Assembly (NCBI GenBank): GCA_020850375.1
Contig: JADZET010000167.1
Coordinates: forward strand, 1 to 8,928
Reading direction: 5' to 3'
Source of the DNA: Phycisphaeraceae bacterium
Lineage (GTDB): Bacteria > Planctomycetota > Phycisphaerae > Phycisphaerales > Phycisphaeraceae
DNA length: 8,928 bases
In this document: piece after piece, positions 1 to 6,156 of the stretch
How the letters are laid out: each line of letters starts with the position of its first letter
How positions within the stretch are numbered: position 1 is the first letter of the stretch
Translations under genes and position numbers: made by a program
Notes under the pieces: model-generated
Told to the model about the DNA's origin: nothing
The model's database searches: none
What the model saw: the letters and a program-made list of their open reading frames with translations, nothing else

Positions 1-4
1 CCGC

Positions 5-1558
5 ATGTACGTCCTGACGCTCATCCTGCGGTATCTGCGGCGGAAGCTGGCGCCGATGTTCGCGGTGCTGGCGGTGACGCTGTGCACGGCGATGGTGGTC
101 ATCGTCGTCAGCGTCTTCGGCGGGTTCCTGAACCTGCTCGGCGACTCGGTCCGACGGATCACCAGCGACGTGACGATCACGGCCGACCTCTCGGGCCTGC
201 CGCACTATCAAGAACTGATGGACCGCCTGGCCAAGCTGCCCGAGGTCGCCGGCACGACGACCATGGTGCAGACCTACGGCCTGATCCGCATCGAGAACCT
301 CACGCAGACTGTCGAGATCTACGGCGTGGAGCCCCCTGCGTACGACCGCGTCACGGGCTTCAAGAACACGCTCTACTGGACGAGCCAGCGCCTGTCGGAC
401 AGTGTGCTGGAATATTTCGACGAGCTCGGGCCGGACCTGCCCCCGGAAGTGAAGGAGCAGCGGGATCGCGTGCTGACGAATTACCGCGAGCATGACTTCC
501 GCGACTACGCCATGGACTTCACCGTGCCGCCGGGATGGCGGGAGGATGAGGTTGCGTCCACCAGCCCACCCGGCCCGGCAAAACTTCCGGGGACGCTTCC
601 GGGGGCGCTTCCGGGGGCGGACGGGGCCATCCTGGGCATCGAGGTCAGCCCCTACCACCAGCGCGACGACCACGGGCAGTACAGCTTCAACAACAGCCCG
701 CTCCGGGCGGAATCGACGCGGGAAATCACCGTCACCGTCCTGCCCCTGACCCGTCAGGGCGCGGTGCTCGAGCCGGCCGTGCGCAGGTTCACCGTCGTCA
801 ACGAGTCCAAGTCGGGGCTTTACGAGATCGACAAGAATCGCATCTACGTTCCCTTGGCCGTCCTTCAGCGCATGCTCCGCATGGACGAGCACAAGCGCTT
901 CGATCCCGAGACCGGCCAGGAGACGAACGACGTCATCCCTGCACGGGCCAGCCTGGTGATGGTCAAGGCCGCCCCCGGCATCTCGTCGGAAGCGCTCAAG
1001 CAGAAGGTGGAGCAGGTCGCCGCGGCCGTCGAGGCGGAGAACCCTGACATGCCGCGGGTCTGGGTCCAGACCTGGCGTGAGAGCTACGGCTCGCTGCTGA
1101 GCGCCATCGAGAACGAGAAGCTGCTGACGACGTTGCTGTTCGTGATCGTCAGCGTGGTGGCCTTCGCGATGATCGGGGTGGTCTTCTACATGATCGTGCT
1201 GGAGAAGACGCGCGACATCGGCGTGATGCGGGCCCTGGGCGCGTCGCGGTCGGGCATCGCGTCGATCTTCCTGGGCTACGGGCTGGTCATCGGCGTCATC
1301 GGCTCGTTGCTGGGATTGCTGCTGGCCTGCGCGGTGGTCTGGAACATCAACGAGATCCAGGCCTTCCTCGGCCGGACCGTGGGATTTGTGATGTGGAACC
1401 CCAAGGTCTACTACTTCGACCGTATCCCCAATCAGATCAACACGCACGACCTGACCTGGATCATCCCCGGCGCCATGGCCGCCAGCCTGCTGGGCGCGCT
1501 GGTGCCGGCCATCCTGGCCGCGCGGCTGGACCCGGTCGAGTCCCTGCGCTACGAGTAG
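5..1558 (+). CDS. FtsX/LolC/E-family ABC transporter permease
   Basis: This is the inner-membrane subunit of an ABC transporter of the FtsX/MacB/LolCDE superfamily, 517 residues. Hydrophobicity gives the family layout: one TM helix near residues 15-40, a large periplasmic domain (about 41-370), then three TM helices at about 373-399, 421-448 and 484-508. After TM2 comes the cytoplasmic coupling segment EKTRDIGVMRALGAS, typical of LolC/LolE-type permeases, and the short periplasmic stretch before TM4 (YYFDRIPNQINTHDLTW) also resembles LolC/E. The ATPase gene follows 16 nt downstream, so the two are very probably one operon and one complex. Such systems extract lipoproteins or other hydrophobic substrates from the outer leaflet of the inner membrane, but the substrate here is not readable. 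The periplasmic domain contains a Pro/Gly-rich linker (about residues 186-210) with a DNA tandem repeat. Only 4 nt lie upstream, so the ribosome binding site cannot be seen; the start is chosen because the N-terminus fits the family. MacB-type efflux is the main alternative. Confidence 0.9.
   Translation: MYVLTLILRYLRRKLAPMFAVLAVTLCTAMVVIVVSVFGGFLNLLGDSVRRITSDVTITADLSGLPHYQELMDRLAKLPEVAGTTTMVQTYGLIRIENLTQTVEIYGVEPPAYDRVTGFKNTLYWTSQRLSDSVLEYFDELGPDLPPEVKEQRDRVLTNYREHDFRDYAMDFTVPPGWREDEVASTSPPGPAKLPGTLPGALPGADGAILGIEVSPYHQRDDHGQYSFNNSPLRAESTREITVTVLPLTRQGAVLEPAVRRFTVVNESKSGLYEIDKNRIYVPLAVLQRMLRMDEHKRFDPETGQETNDVIPARASLVMVKAAPGISSEALKQKVEQVAAAVEAENPDMPRVWVQTWRESYGSLLSAIENEKLLTTLLFVIVSVVAFAMIGVVFYMIVLEKTRDIGVMRALGASRSGIASIFLGYGLVIGVIGSLLGLLLACAVVWNINEIQAFLGRTVGFVMWNPKVYYFDRIPNQINTHDLTWIIPGAMAASLLGALVPAILAARLDPVESLRYE
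584..619 (+). repeat. Three tandem copies of a 12-nt unit inside the permease gene
   Basis: The unit CTTCCGGGG(A/G)CG occurs three times head to tail at 584-595, 596-607 and 608-619; copies 2 and 3 are identical and copy 1 differs by one base. It is in frame and encodes L-P-G-T, L-P-G-A, L-P-G-A (residues 194-205) in a Pro/Gly-rich part of the periplasmic domain. Because the unit is a multiple of three, gain or loss of copies would lengthen or shorten a loop without breaking the frame. Confidence 0.9.
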
Positions 1559-1574
1559 CCGTCGGAACACCGTC

Positions 1575-2288
1575 ATGCCCCCCACCGCCGCCACCCACGC
1601 CCCCGCGATCCTCCAGGCCCAGGGTCTGCACAAGACCTATCGCATGGGCGACGAGGACCTGCACGTGCTGCGCGGCGTGGACCTGGGCGTGGCCGAGGGC
1701 GAGTGGGTGGCTGTCTTAGGGGCCTCGGGCTCGGGCAAGAGCACATTGCTGCATGCGCTCGGCGGTCTGGATCGCCCGCAGAAGGGCCAGGTCATCTTCC
1801 GGGGTGAGTCCGTCTGGGGGCAATCGACGCGTTGGATCGACAGCTTCCGGGGCAGGGACGTGGGGTTTGTGTTCCAGTTCTATCACCTGCTGCCGGAGCT
1901 CAATGCCCTCGAGAACGTGCTGATCGGGGCGATGATCAGCAGCCCGGTGACGGGCTGGCGGGCGATCCGCGACGAGCGGCGCCAGCGTGCGACCGAGCTT
2001 CTAGGCCAGCTCGGACTCGGTGAGCGGCTGCGTCATCGACCCAGCAAGCTCTCCGGTGGCGAGCGGCAGCGCGTGGCCATCGCGCGGGCGATGATCAATG
2101 CCCCGGCCGTGCTGCTGGCCGACGAGCCCACGGGCAATCTTGACGCCGCCACGGGAAGGCAGATCCTCGACGTCTTCCAGACGCTCCACCGCGCGGGCCA
2201 GACCATCGTCATGGTCACCCACGACGCCAAGATCGCCGCCGCGGCCGACCGGCAGGTCACGCTCGAGGCCGGCCGGCTCAAGGCGTGA
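1575..2288 (+). CDS. LolD-like ABC transporter ATP-binding protein
   Basis: This is the 237-residue cytoplasmic ATPase that powers the permease encoded just upstream. All nucleotide-binding elements are present: Walker A GASGSGKST (49-57), Q-loop glutamine Q101 in FVFQFYHLL, ABC signature LSGGERQ (159-165), Walker B VLLADEP with catalytic D183-E184, D-loop NLD, and H-loop H216 in MVTHD. The stretch STLLHALGGLDRPQKG after Walker A is characteristic of the LolD/MacB/FtsE branch. Length is normal for LolD (about 230). Only a weak Shine-Dalgarno-like GGAA (1564-1567) precedes the ATG, consistent with translation following on from the permease gene. A family of lipoprotein exporters and a family of efflux pumps share this ATPase type, so the symbol lolD is not assigned. 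Compared with enterobacterial LolCDE, one permease gene rather than two accompanies the ATPase in this window, suggesting a permease homodimer unless a second permease lies upstream. Confidence 0.93.
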   Translation: MPPTAATHAPAILQAQGLHKTYRMGDEDLHVLRGVDLGVAEGEWVAVLGASGSGKSTLLHALGGLDRPQKGQVIFRGESVWGQSTRWIDSFRGRDVGFVFQFYHLLPELNALENVLIGAMISSPVTGWRAIRDERRQRATELLGQLGLGERLRHRPSKLSGGERQRVAIARAMINAPAVLLADEPTGNLDAATGRQILDVFQTLHRAGQTIVMVTHDAKIAAAADRQVTLEAGRLKA

Positions 2289-2311
2289 AGCCTCAGTCGG
2301 ACATTCACCGA

Positions 2312-2325
2312 TGCCCCGCCGGGCA
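2312..2325 (+). terminator. Short hairpin after the ABC operon (weak terminator candidate)
   Basis: TGCCC (2312-2316) and GGGCA (2321-2325) form a 5-bp stem with a 4-nt loop, starting 23 nt after the ATPase stop codon. There is no T-run, so intrinsic termination is uncertain. A near-identical stem (TGCCC/GGGCA) occurs immediately after the gene ending at 4520, which makes a shared role in ending or stabilising transcripts somewhat more likely. Apart from this hairpin and the promoter-like element, the 2289-2408 gap shows nothing else recognisable. Confidence 0.3.
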
Positions 2326-2335
2326 AGGCTGTCGT

Positions 2336-2363
2336 TTGCCAGACAACGGCGGATCGTTACGCT
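2336..2363 (+). promoter_or_regulatory. Promoter-like element upstream of the hydroxyacid dehydrogenase
   Basis: TTGCCA (2336-2341) and TACGCT (2358-2363) are separated by 16 nt and resemble -35 and -10 boxes of a housekeeping sigma factor. TTGCCA matches TTGACA at 5 of 6 positions, and TACGCT keeps the conserved T, A and final T of TATAAT. The element lies about 45 nt before the preferred start codon at 2409. The same arrangement, TTGCC-N15-GTTACGC(C/T)GT, recurs before the gene at 3441, which supports function. No experimental start site is known. Confidence 0.45.
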
Positions 2364-2408
2364 GTTTGCTCCACCAACATGGGCAGGGGGTGGGGAGAAT
2401 CCAAGGAT

Positions 2409-3380
2409 ATGGCTATGCGTATTTTGCTGACCACCACCAGCTATCAGGACACCCCCGGCAAGCACCACGACCTGCTGGCTGCCAGCGGGCACGAGATCAT
2501 CCGCGCCCGCGGACCGCTGCCCGAGGACCAGATGCTCAAGCTCGTGACGAATGGGGGGGGCATCGACGGCGTGCTGCACGGAGACGACGCGATCACCCGC
2601 CAGGTCATCACCGCCGCCCTGCCGCGCCTTAAGGTCTTGAGCAAGTACGGGATCGGCCTCGACAGCGTCGACGTCAAGGCCGCCACGGAGCTCAAGGTGC
2701 CCGTGATGTTCACCCCCGGCGTCAACCACACGACCGTGGCCGAGCACTGCTTCGGCCTGATGATCATGCTGGCCAAGAAGCTCCGCGAGCACACCAACTG
2801 GGTCAAGGAGGGCCAGTGGAAGCGCGTCACCGGCAGCGAGCTGGCGGGCAAGACGCTGGGCATCCTGGGCCTGGGCCGGATCGGCAAGGAGGTCGCCAAG
2901 CGGGCCCTGGCCTTCGACATGAAGGTCATCGCCTTCGACGTCTACTGGGACGCGAAGTTTTCCGAGCAGTACGAGGTCTCGCGCGGGCAGACGGCCGAGC
3001 AGGTCGCCGCGGCGGCCGACGTGCTGAGCCTGCACATGAACCTCTGCGACGAAAACCGCGGCATGGTGAACAAGGCCTTCATCGAGAAGATGAAGAAGGG
3101 CGCGTGGATCATCAATTGTGCCCGAGGCGGGCTGATCCATGAAGCCGACGTCGCCGAGGCGTGCAGGGACGGCCGACTCGGCGGGTATGCCGCCGACGTG
3201 CTGGAAGAGGAGCCCATGAAGACGCCGCACCCCTTCCAGAGTATCGACAACATCCTCGTCACCCCCCACATCGCCAGCCGGACGTACGAGAGCGTCGAGC
3301 GGCAGGCTGTGCGGGCCACGCAGAACATCCTGAACTTCCTGCGAGGCGACAAGGACTACATCCAGGCGAATGAGTGGTAG
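2409..3380 (+). CDS. NAD-dependent D-2-hydroxyacid dehydrogenase (phosphoglycerate dehydrogenase-like)
   Basis: This is a cytoplasmic oxidoreductase of the D-isomer-specific 2-hydroxyacid dehydrogenase family, 323 residues, which interconverts 2-hydroxyacids and 2-ketoacids using NAD(H). The nucleotide-binding Rossmann motif GLGRIG lies at 154-159. The catalytic triad is visible as R239 (NCARGG), E268 (LEEEP) and H287 (TPHIAS). The region YGIGLDSVDVKAA followed by TPGVNHTTVAEHCFGLM is typical of phosphoglycerate dehydrogenase-like members. It lacks the C-terminal ACT or intervening domain of full SerA proteins, so the substrate could be 3-phosphoglycerate, hydroxypyruvate/glyoxylate or another hydroxyacid. 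The ATG at 2409 is preceded by GGGGAG (2392-2397). The ATG at 2415 is an equal rival, with AAGGA (2403-2407) 7 nt upstream. An upstream in-frame ATG at 2379 has no ribosome binding site. A run of eight G (2553-2560) falls in the N-terminal domain. Confidence 0.9.
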   Translation: MAMRILLTTTSYQDTPGKHHDLLAASGHEIIRARGPLPEDQMLKLVTNGGGIDGVLHGDDAITRQVITAALPRLKVLSKYGIGLDSVDVKAATELKVPVMFTPGVNHTTVAEHCFGLMIMLAKKLREHTNWVKEGQWKRVTGSELAGKTLGILGLGRIGKEVAKRALAFDMKVIAFDVYWDAKFSEQYEVSRGQTAEQVAAAADVLSLHMNLCDENRGMVNKAFIEKMKKGAWIINCARGGLIHEADVAEACRDGRLGGYAADVLEEEPMKTPHPFQSIDNILVTPHIASRTYESVERQAVRATQNILNFLRGDKDYIQANEW

Positions 3381-3391
3381 ACCCCCGGAAG

Positions 3392-3419
3392 TTGCCCGCC
3401 TGGAACGACCTGTTACGCC
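3392..3419 (+). promoter_or_regulatory. Promoter-like element upstream of the helical-repeat protein
   Basis: TTGCCC (3392-3397) and TACGCC (3414-3419) are spaced by 16 nt, the same spacing and nearly the same bases as the element at 2336-2363; the extended -10 part GTTACGC(C/T)GT is shared over ten positions with one difference. It begins 11 nt after the dehydrogenase stop codon and would start transcription near 3425, leaving a leader of only about 15 nt that still includes the ribosome binding site at 3430-3433. If real, it excludes the alternative GTG start at 3420 and makes the gene at 3441 at least partly independent of the gene before it. Confidence 0.42.
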
Positions 3420-3440
3420 GTGTTCGTCGGGAGAAGATCA

Positions 3441-4520
3441 ATGTCCACGGATCTGGTGGCGAGTGTCCGGCCGGGCCTGCTGCAATGGCTCGAGACCGTG
3501 CGGAACAAGGAGCACGGCTGGGGCCGGTGGCGGTACCACGCCAGGACGCTCCAGCCCTGGTCGCTCAAGGCCTCGGGGATGGCGATCGGCCTGCTGAACA
3601 ACTTCGACGCACTCGGCGGCATCTCCAAGACGCAGCGGGAGGAGGCCATTGAGTACCTGCTGAGCTGCCAGGATCCCAGGGACGGCTGGTTCAAGGACCC
3701 GCTGGAAACTGAGGAGTACTACACCGGCCACCACACCTGGCCGCAGGTCTGGGGTCAGCGGCACGCCTCGGCGGTCGAGGCCTTAACCCTGCTGGGTGCA
3801 CAGCCGCGCTATCCCCTTCCGGCGGCGCAGTTCGCGGACCTTTCAACGGTTAATGGACGGCAGTGGACGCTCGAGCAGCTCGACTGGCGCAATCCCTGGA
3901 TGCGAGGCGAGGACTGGTCACGGGCGATCCGGGCGTTCCTGCGATCGATGCCGGCGGATCAGCAGCACGACCGTTACCCGACCCTAGCCGCGGCATTCGA
4001 GGCCCTCGAGAACGACATCCTCGATCCGGCCACCGGGCTGCCGTCGCGGCGCATGCCCGAGTTCGACGCGGACACAGCCATCGCGGGACTGTTCAAGGTG
4101 ATGATGGCCTACGTCGCCACGGGCCGACCCGTCCCCCACGCGACCCAGGCGATCGACTTCATCCTCGCCCACCAGGAGCCGACGGGCGAGTTCAGCACGC
4201 GCAGAAACATGTGCCTGAACTGGGACCCGATGTGGGTGCTCTGGAACCTGGACAAGCAGTTGAACGGGCGTCACCGCCACGCGGACATCCTCGCCGCGGG
4301 GCGGCGCCTGGCGGCGGCGTTGATGGCCGACTACCGCAAGCCCGACGGCGCCTTCGCCATGCACCGCGAGGACTGCCTTACAACTCATCACTCGATCCGG
4401 CTGTGTGATCAGCCATACCCGATCGGCGACATGCTCGGGACGATGATGTGCCTGCAATGCCTGAGCTACGTCGACGCCTGGAACGGGGTGGCCGGGAAGG
4501 CCCTCAAGACCCCAGCCTGA
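3441..4520 (+). CDS. Hypothetical soluble helical-repeat protein, possible alpha/alpha-toroid
   Basis: I do not recognise a named family for this 359-residue protein. It has no signal peptide or membrane segment and appears to be cytoplasmic, rich in Trp, His and Arg, and mostly helical. Three spaced segments share a pattern of a hydrophobic helix end, a polar turn and an aromatic: [12 protein letters not shown] (73-84), [12 protein letters not shown] (240-251) and DYRKPDGAF (297-305). Such 'Q-x-P-x-(D)G-x-F' turns between helix pairs are reminiscent of the alpha/alpha-toroid fold of terpenoid cyclases, prenyltransferase beta subunits and some glycan-active enzymes. This is a fold inference only: I cannot identify a catalytic DxDD, zinc site or glycosidase acid pair. 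Other notable residues are the aromatic-rich [10 protein letters not shown] near the N-terminus and [18 protein letters not shown] near the C-terminus. The start is the ATG with GGAG (3430-3433) 7 nt upstream. A GTG at 3420 is in frame but lacks a binding site and overlaps a promoter-like element. Confidence 0.75.
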   Translation: MSTDLVASVRPGLLQWLETVRNKEHGWGRWRYHARTLQPWSLKASGMAIGLLNNFDALGGISKTQREEAIEYLLSCQDPRDGWFKDPLETEEYYTGHHTWPQVWGQRHASAVEALTLLGAQPRYPLPAAQFADLSTVNGRQWTLEQLDWRNPWMRGEDWSRAIRAFLRSMPADQQHDRYPTLAAAFEALENDILDPATGLPSRRMPEFDADTAIAGLFKVMMAYVATGRPVPHATQAIDFILAHQEPTGEFSTRRNMCLNWDPMWVLWNLDKQLNGRHRHADILAAGRRLAAALMADYRKPDGAFAMHREDCLTTHHSIRLCDQPYPIGDMLGTMMCLQCLSYVDAWNGVAGKALKTPA

Positions 4521-4521
4521 C

Positions 4522-4536
4522 TGCCCCACTTGGGCA
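4522..4536 (+). terminator. Short hairpin directly after the helical-repeat protein gene (weak terminator candidate)
   Basis: TGCCC (4522-4526) and GGGCA (4532-4536) form a 5-bp stem with a 5-nt loop, beginning 1 nt after the stop codon. No T-run follows. The stem sequence is the same as at 2312-2325 after the ABC operon. Confidence 0.3.
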
Positions 4537-4550
4537 TTCCACCGTCAACC

Positions 4551-4566
4551 TACGATTCAGTATCAT
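4551..4566 (+). promoter_or_regulatory. Possible -10 region for gnd
   Basis: The 112-nt leader before gnd is locally less GC-rich around 4550-4570. It contains two overlapping -10-like hexamers, TACGAT (4551-4556) and TATCAT (4561-4566), the latter matching TATAAT at 5 of 6 positions. No convincing -35 box stands at the right distance: TTGGGC (4530-4535) is 15 nt before TACGAT but overlaps the preceding hairpin. A small inverted repeat GGCA-gggc-TGCC (4590-4601) lies further down the leader. Confidence 0.28.
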
Positions 4567-4632
4567 CTACGCCTGCCCCGCGTCTCGTCGGCAGGGCTGC
4601 CGATGAAAGAACATCCCTACGGAGCGGTTTTC

Positions 4633-6147
4633 ATGTCGAACCAGCAAGCGGACGTCGGCCTGATCGGCCTGGCGGTGATGGGCCAGAACCTCGTGCTGAA
4701 CATGGCGGACCACGGTTTTGTCGTGGCCGTCTACAACCGCACGACCGAGAAGATGACCGAGTTCGTCGAGAAGGCCAAGCGCGAGGAGCCTTCATCCAGT
4801 CGGCTCGTCGGCTGCGCGACGCTCGAGCAGTTCGTCGCGTCGATCAAGCGGCCGCGGCGGATCATCCTGCTGGTCAAGGCCGGCAAGGCCGTCGACGACA
4901 CCATCGCCCCCCTGCTGCCGCTCCTGGACAAGGGCGACATCATCGTCGACGGCGGCAACAGCCAGTGGACCGACACCATCCGCCGCGAGAAGGAGCTCGG
5001 GGCCAAGGGGCTCAACTTCATCGGCTCGGGCGTCTCCGGCGGCGAGGAGGGGGCGCGCTTCGGCCCATCCCTCATGCCCGGCGGGCCGGCCGAGGCGTGG
5101 AACGCGATCAAGCCCATCTGGGAGGCCATTGCCGCCAAGGTCGACGCCAAGACCGGCCGGCCCATGGAGGACGCCGCCCCGGGCAAGCCCGTCGCAGGCG
5201 GCGTGCCCTGCACGAGCCACATCGGCTCCGACGGCGCGGGCCACTACGTCAAGATGGTCCACAACGGCATCGAGTACGGGGACATGCAGCTTATTTGTGA
5301 AGCCTACCTCGTCATGCGCGAGCTGCTGGGCATGACCGCCCCGGAGATGGCCGGGGTCTTCGCCGAGTGGAACAAGGGAGAGCTCGACTCCTACCTCATC
5401 CAGATCACGGCCGACATCCTCGGGCAGAAGGACCCCGTCAAACCCCGCAAATATCTGGTGGACTCCGTGCTCGACACCGCCGGGCAGAAGGGCACGGGCA
5501 AGTGGACGTCCGTCAGCGCCCTGGACATGGGCGTGCCGGCCCCGACGATCGCCGAGGCCGTCTTCGCACGCTGCATCAGTGCCATCAAGGAAGAACGCGT
5601 CGCCGCGAGCAAAAAGCTGCGGGGCCCCAAGGTCGCCACGATCCGCGGCAAAAAGGCCATGATCGAGGCCATCCGCGACGCCCTCTACTGCTCGAAGATC
5701 TGCTCCTACGCCCAGGGCTTCGCCCTGATGACCGAGGCGCAGAAGGAGTATCACTGGACGCTGAAGTTCGGCGAGATCGCCATGATCTGGCGTGGCGGGT
5801 GCATCATCCGGGCCCGCTTCCTCCAGAAGATCAAGGAAGCCTTCGACCGCGACGCGAAACTGGCCAACCTGATGCTCGACGGCTACTTCAAGCGGACGCT
5901 CGCCGCCAGCCAGGCCAACTGGCGCAAGGTCATCGCCCTGGCGGCGCAGGCGGGCGTGCCCTGCCCCGCGTTTATGAGCGCGCTCAGCTACTTCGACAGC
6001 TACCGCACGGCCAACCTGCCGGCGAACTTGCTCCAGGCCCAGCGGGATTACTTCGGCGCCCACACCTTCGAACGCGTCGATCAGCCGCGCGGCAAGTTCT
6101 TCCACGTCGACTGGCCCGATCCCAAGCGGCCGCAGCTCGAGGTGTGA
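4633..6147 (+). CDS. gnd: 6-phosphogluconate dehydrogenase, decarboxylating
   Basis: It catalyses oxidative decarboxylation of 6-phosphogluconate to ribulose 5-phosphate with NADP+, the last oxidative step of the pentose phosphate pathway, in the cytoplasm. The 504-residue product has the N-terminal Rossmann motif GLAVMG (12-17), [15 protein letters not shown], the substrate loop VSGGEEGAR (S135-G136-G137), catalytic K207 in GHYVKM, H210-N211 and E214 in [21 protein letters not shown], and the C-terminal tail YFGAHTFER with R471 and H477, which reach into the partner subunit's site in the dimer. It is longer than the E. coli enzyme (468), mainly because about 17 extra residues lie between the substrate loop and the catalytic lysine (around residues 167-185, rich in Pro, Gly, Lys). 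The ATG at 4633 has GGAG (4621-4624) 8 nt upstream and gives an N-terminus aligning with E. coli Gnd (MSKQQ...). An upstream ATG at 4603 would add ten poorly conserved residues. No zwf or pgl is in the window. Confidence 0.97.
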   Translation: MSNQQADVGLIGLAVMGQNLVLNMADHGFVVAVYNRTTEKMTEFVEKAKREEPSSSRLVGCATLEQFVASIKRPRRIILLVKAGKAVDDTIAPLLPLLDKGDIIVDGGNSQWTDTIRREKELGAKGLNFIGSGVSGGEEGARFGPSLMPGGPAEAWNAIKPIWEAIAAKVDAKTGRPMEDAAPGKPVAGGVPCTSHIGSDGAGHYVKMVHNGIEYGDMQLICEAYLVMRELLGMTAPEMAGVFAEWNKGELDSYLIQITADILGQKDPVKPRKYLVDSVLDTAGQKGTGKWTSVSALDMGVPAPTIAEAVFARCISAIKEERVAASKKLRGPKVATIRGKKAMIEAIRDALYCSKICSYAQGFALMTEAQKEYHWTLKFGEIAMIWRGGCIIRARFLQKIKEAFDRDAKLANLMLDGYFKRTLAASQANWRKVIALAAQAGVPCPAFMSALSYFDSYRTANLPANLLQAQRDYFGAHTFERVDQPRGKFFHVDWPDPKRPQLEV

Positions 6148-6152
6148 CCTCG
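6138..6152. terminator. Hairpin spanning the gnd stop, between convergent genes
   Basis: CGAGGT (6138-6143) and ACCTCG (6147-6152) form a perfect 6-bp stem around a 3-nt loop that includes the first two bases of the gnd TGA stop. It lies between gnd and the minus-strand amidohydrolase, whose stop is at 6157-6159, and is symmetric, so it could fold in transcripts from both sides. No T-run flanks it on either strand; a terminator role is a guess based on position. Confidence 0.3.
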
Positions 6153-6156
6153 GCGA

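Noticed and set aside
2001..3269. Long minus-strand open frame (about 420 codons) opposite the ATPase and hydroxyacid dehydrogenase genes
   Set aside because: It spans the ends of two well-supported genes and an intergenic gap, its product has no recognisable domain, and it has the repetitive Gly/Ala/Asp/Val/Leu composition expected of antisense frames in GC-rich DNA.
3420..3440. GTG at 3420 as the start of the helical-repeat protein
   Set aside because: It has no Shine-Dalgarno, overlaps the promoter-like box, and the ATG at 3441 has GGAG at ideal spacing.
4792..6105. Minus-strand open frame of about 437 codons opposite gnd
   Set aside because: It is a mirror of the gnd codons; gnd itself is certain from catalytic motifs, and the antisense product shows only low-complexity composition.
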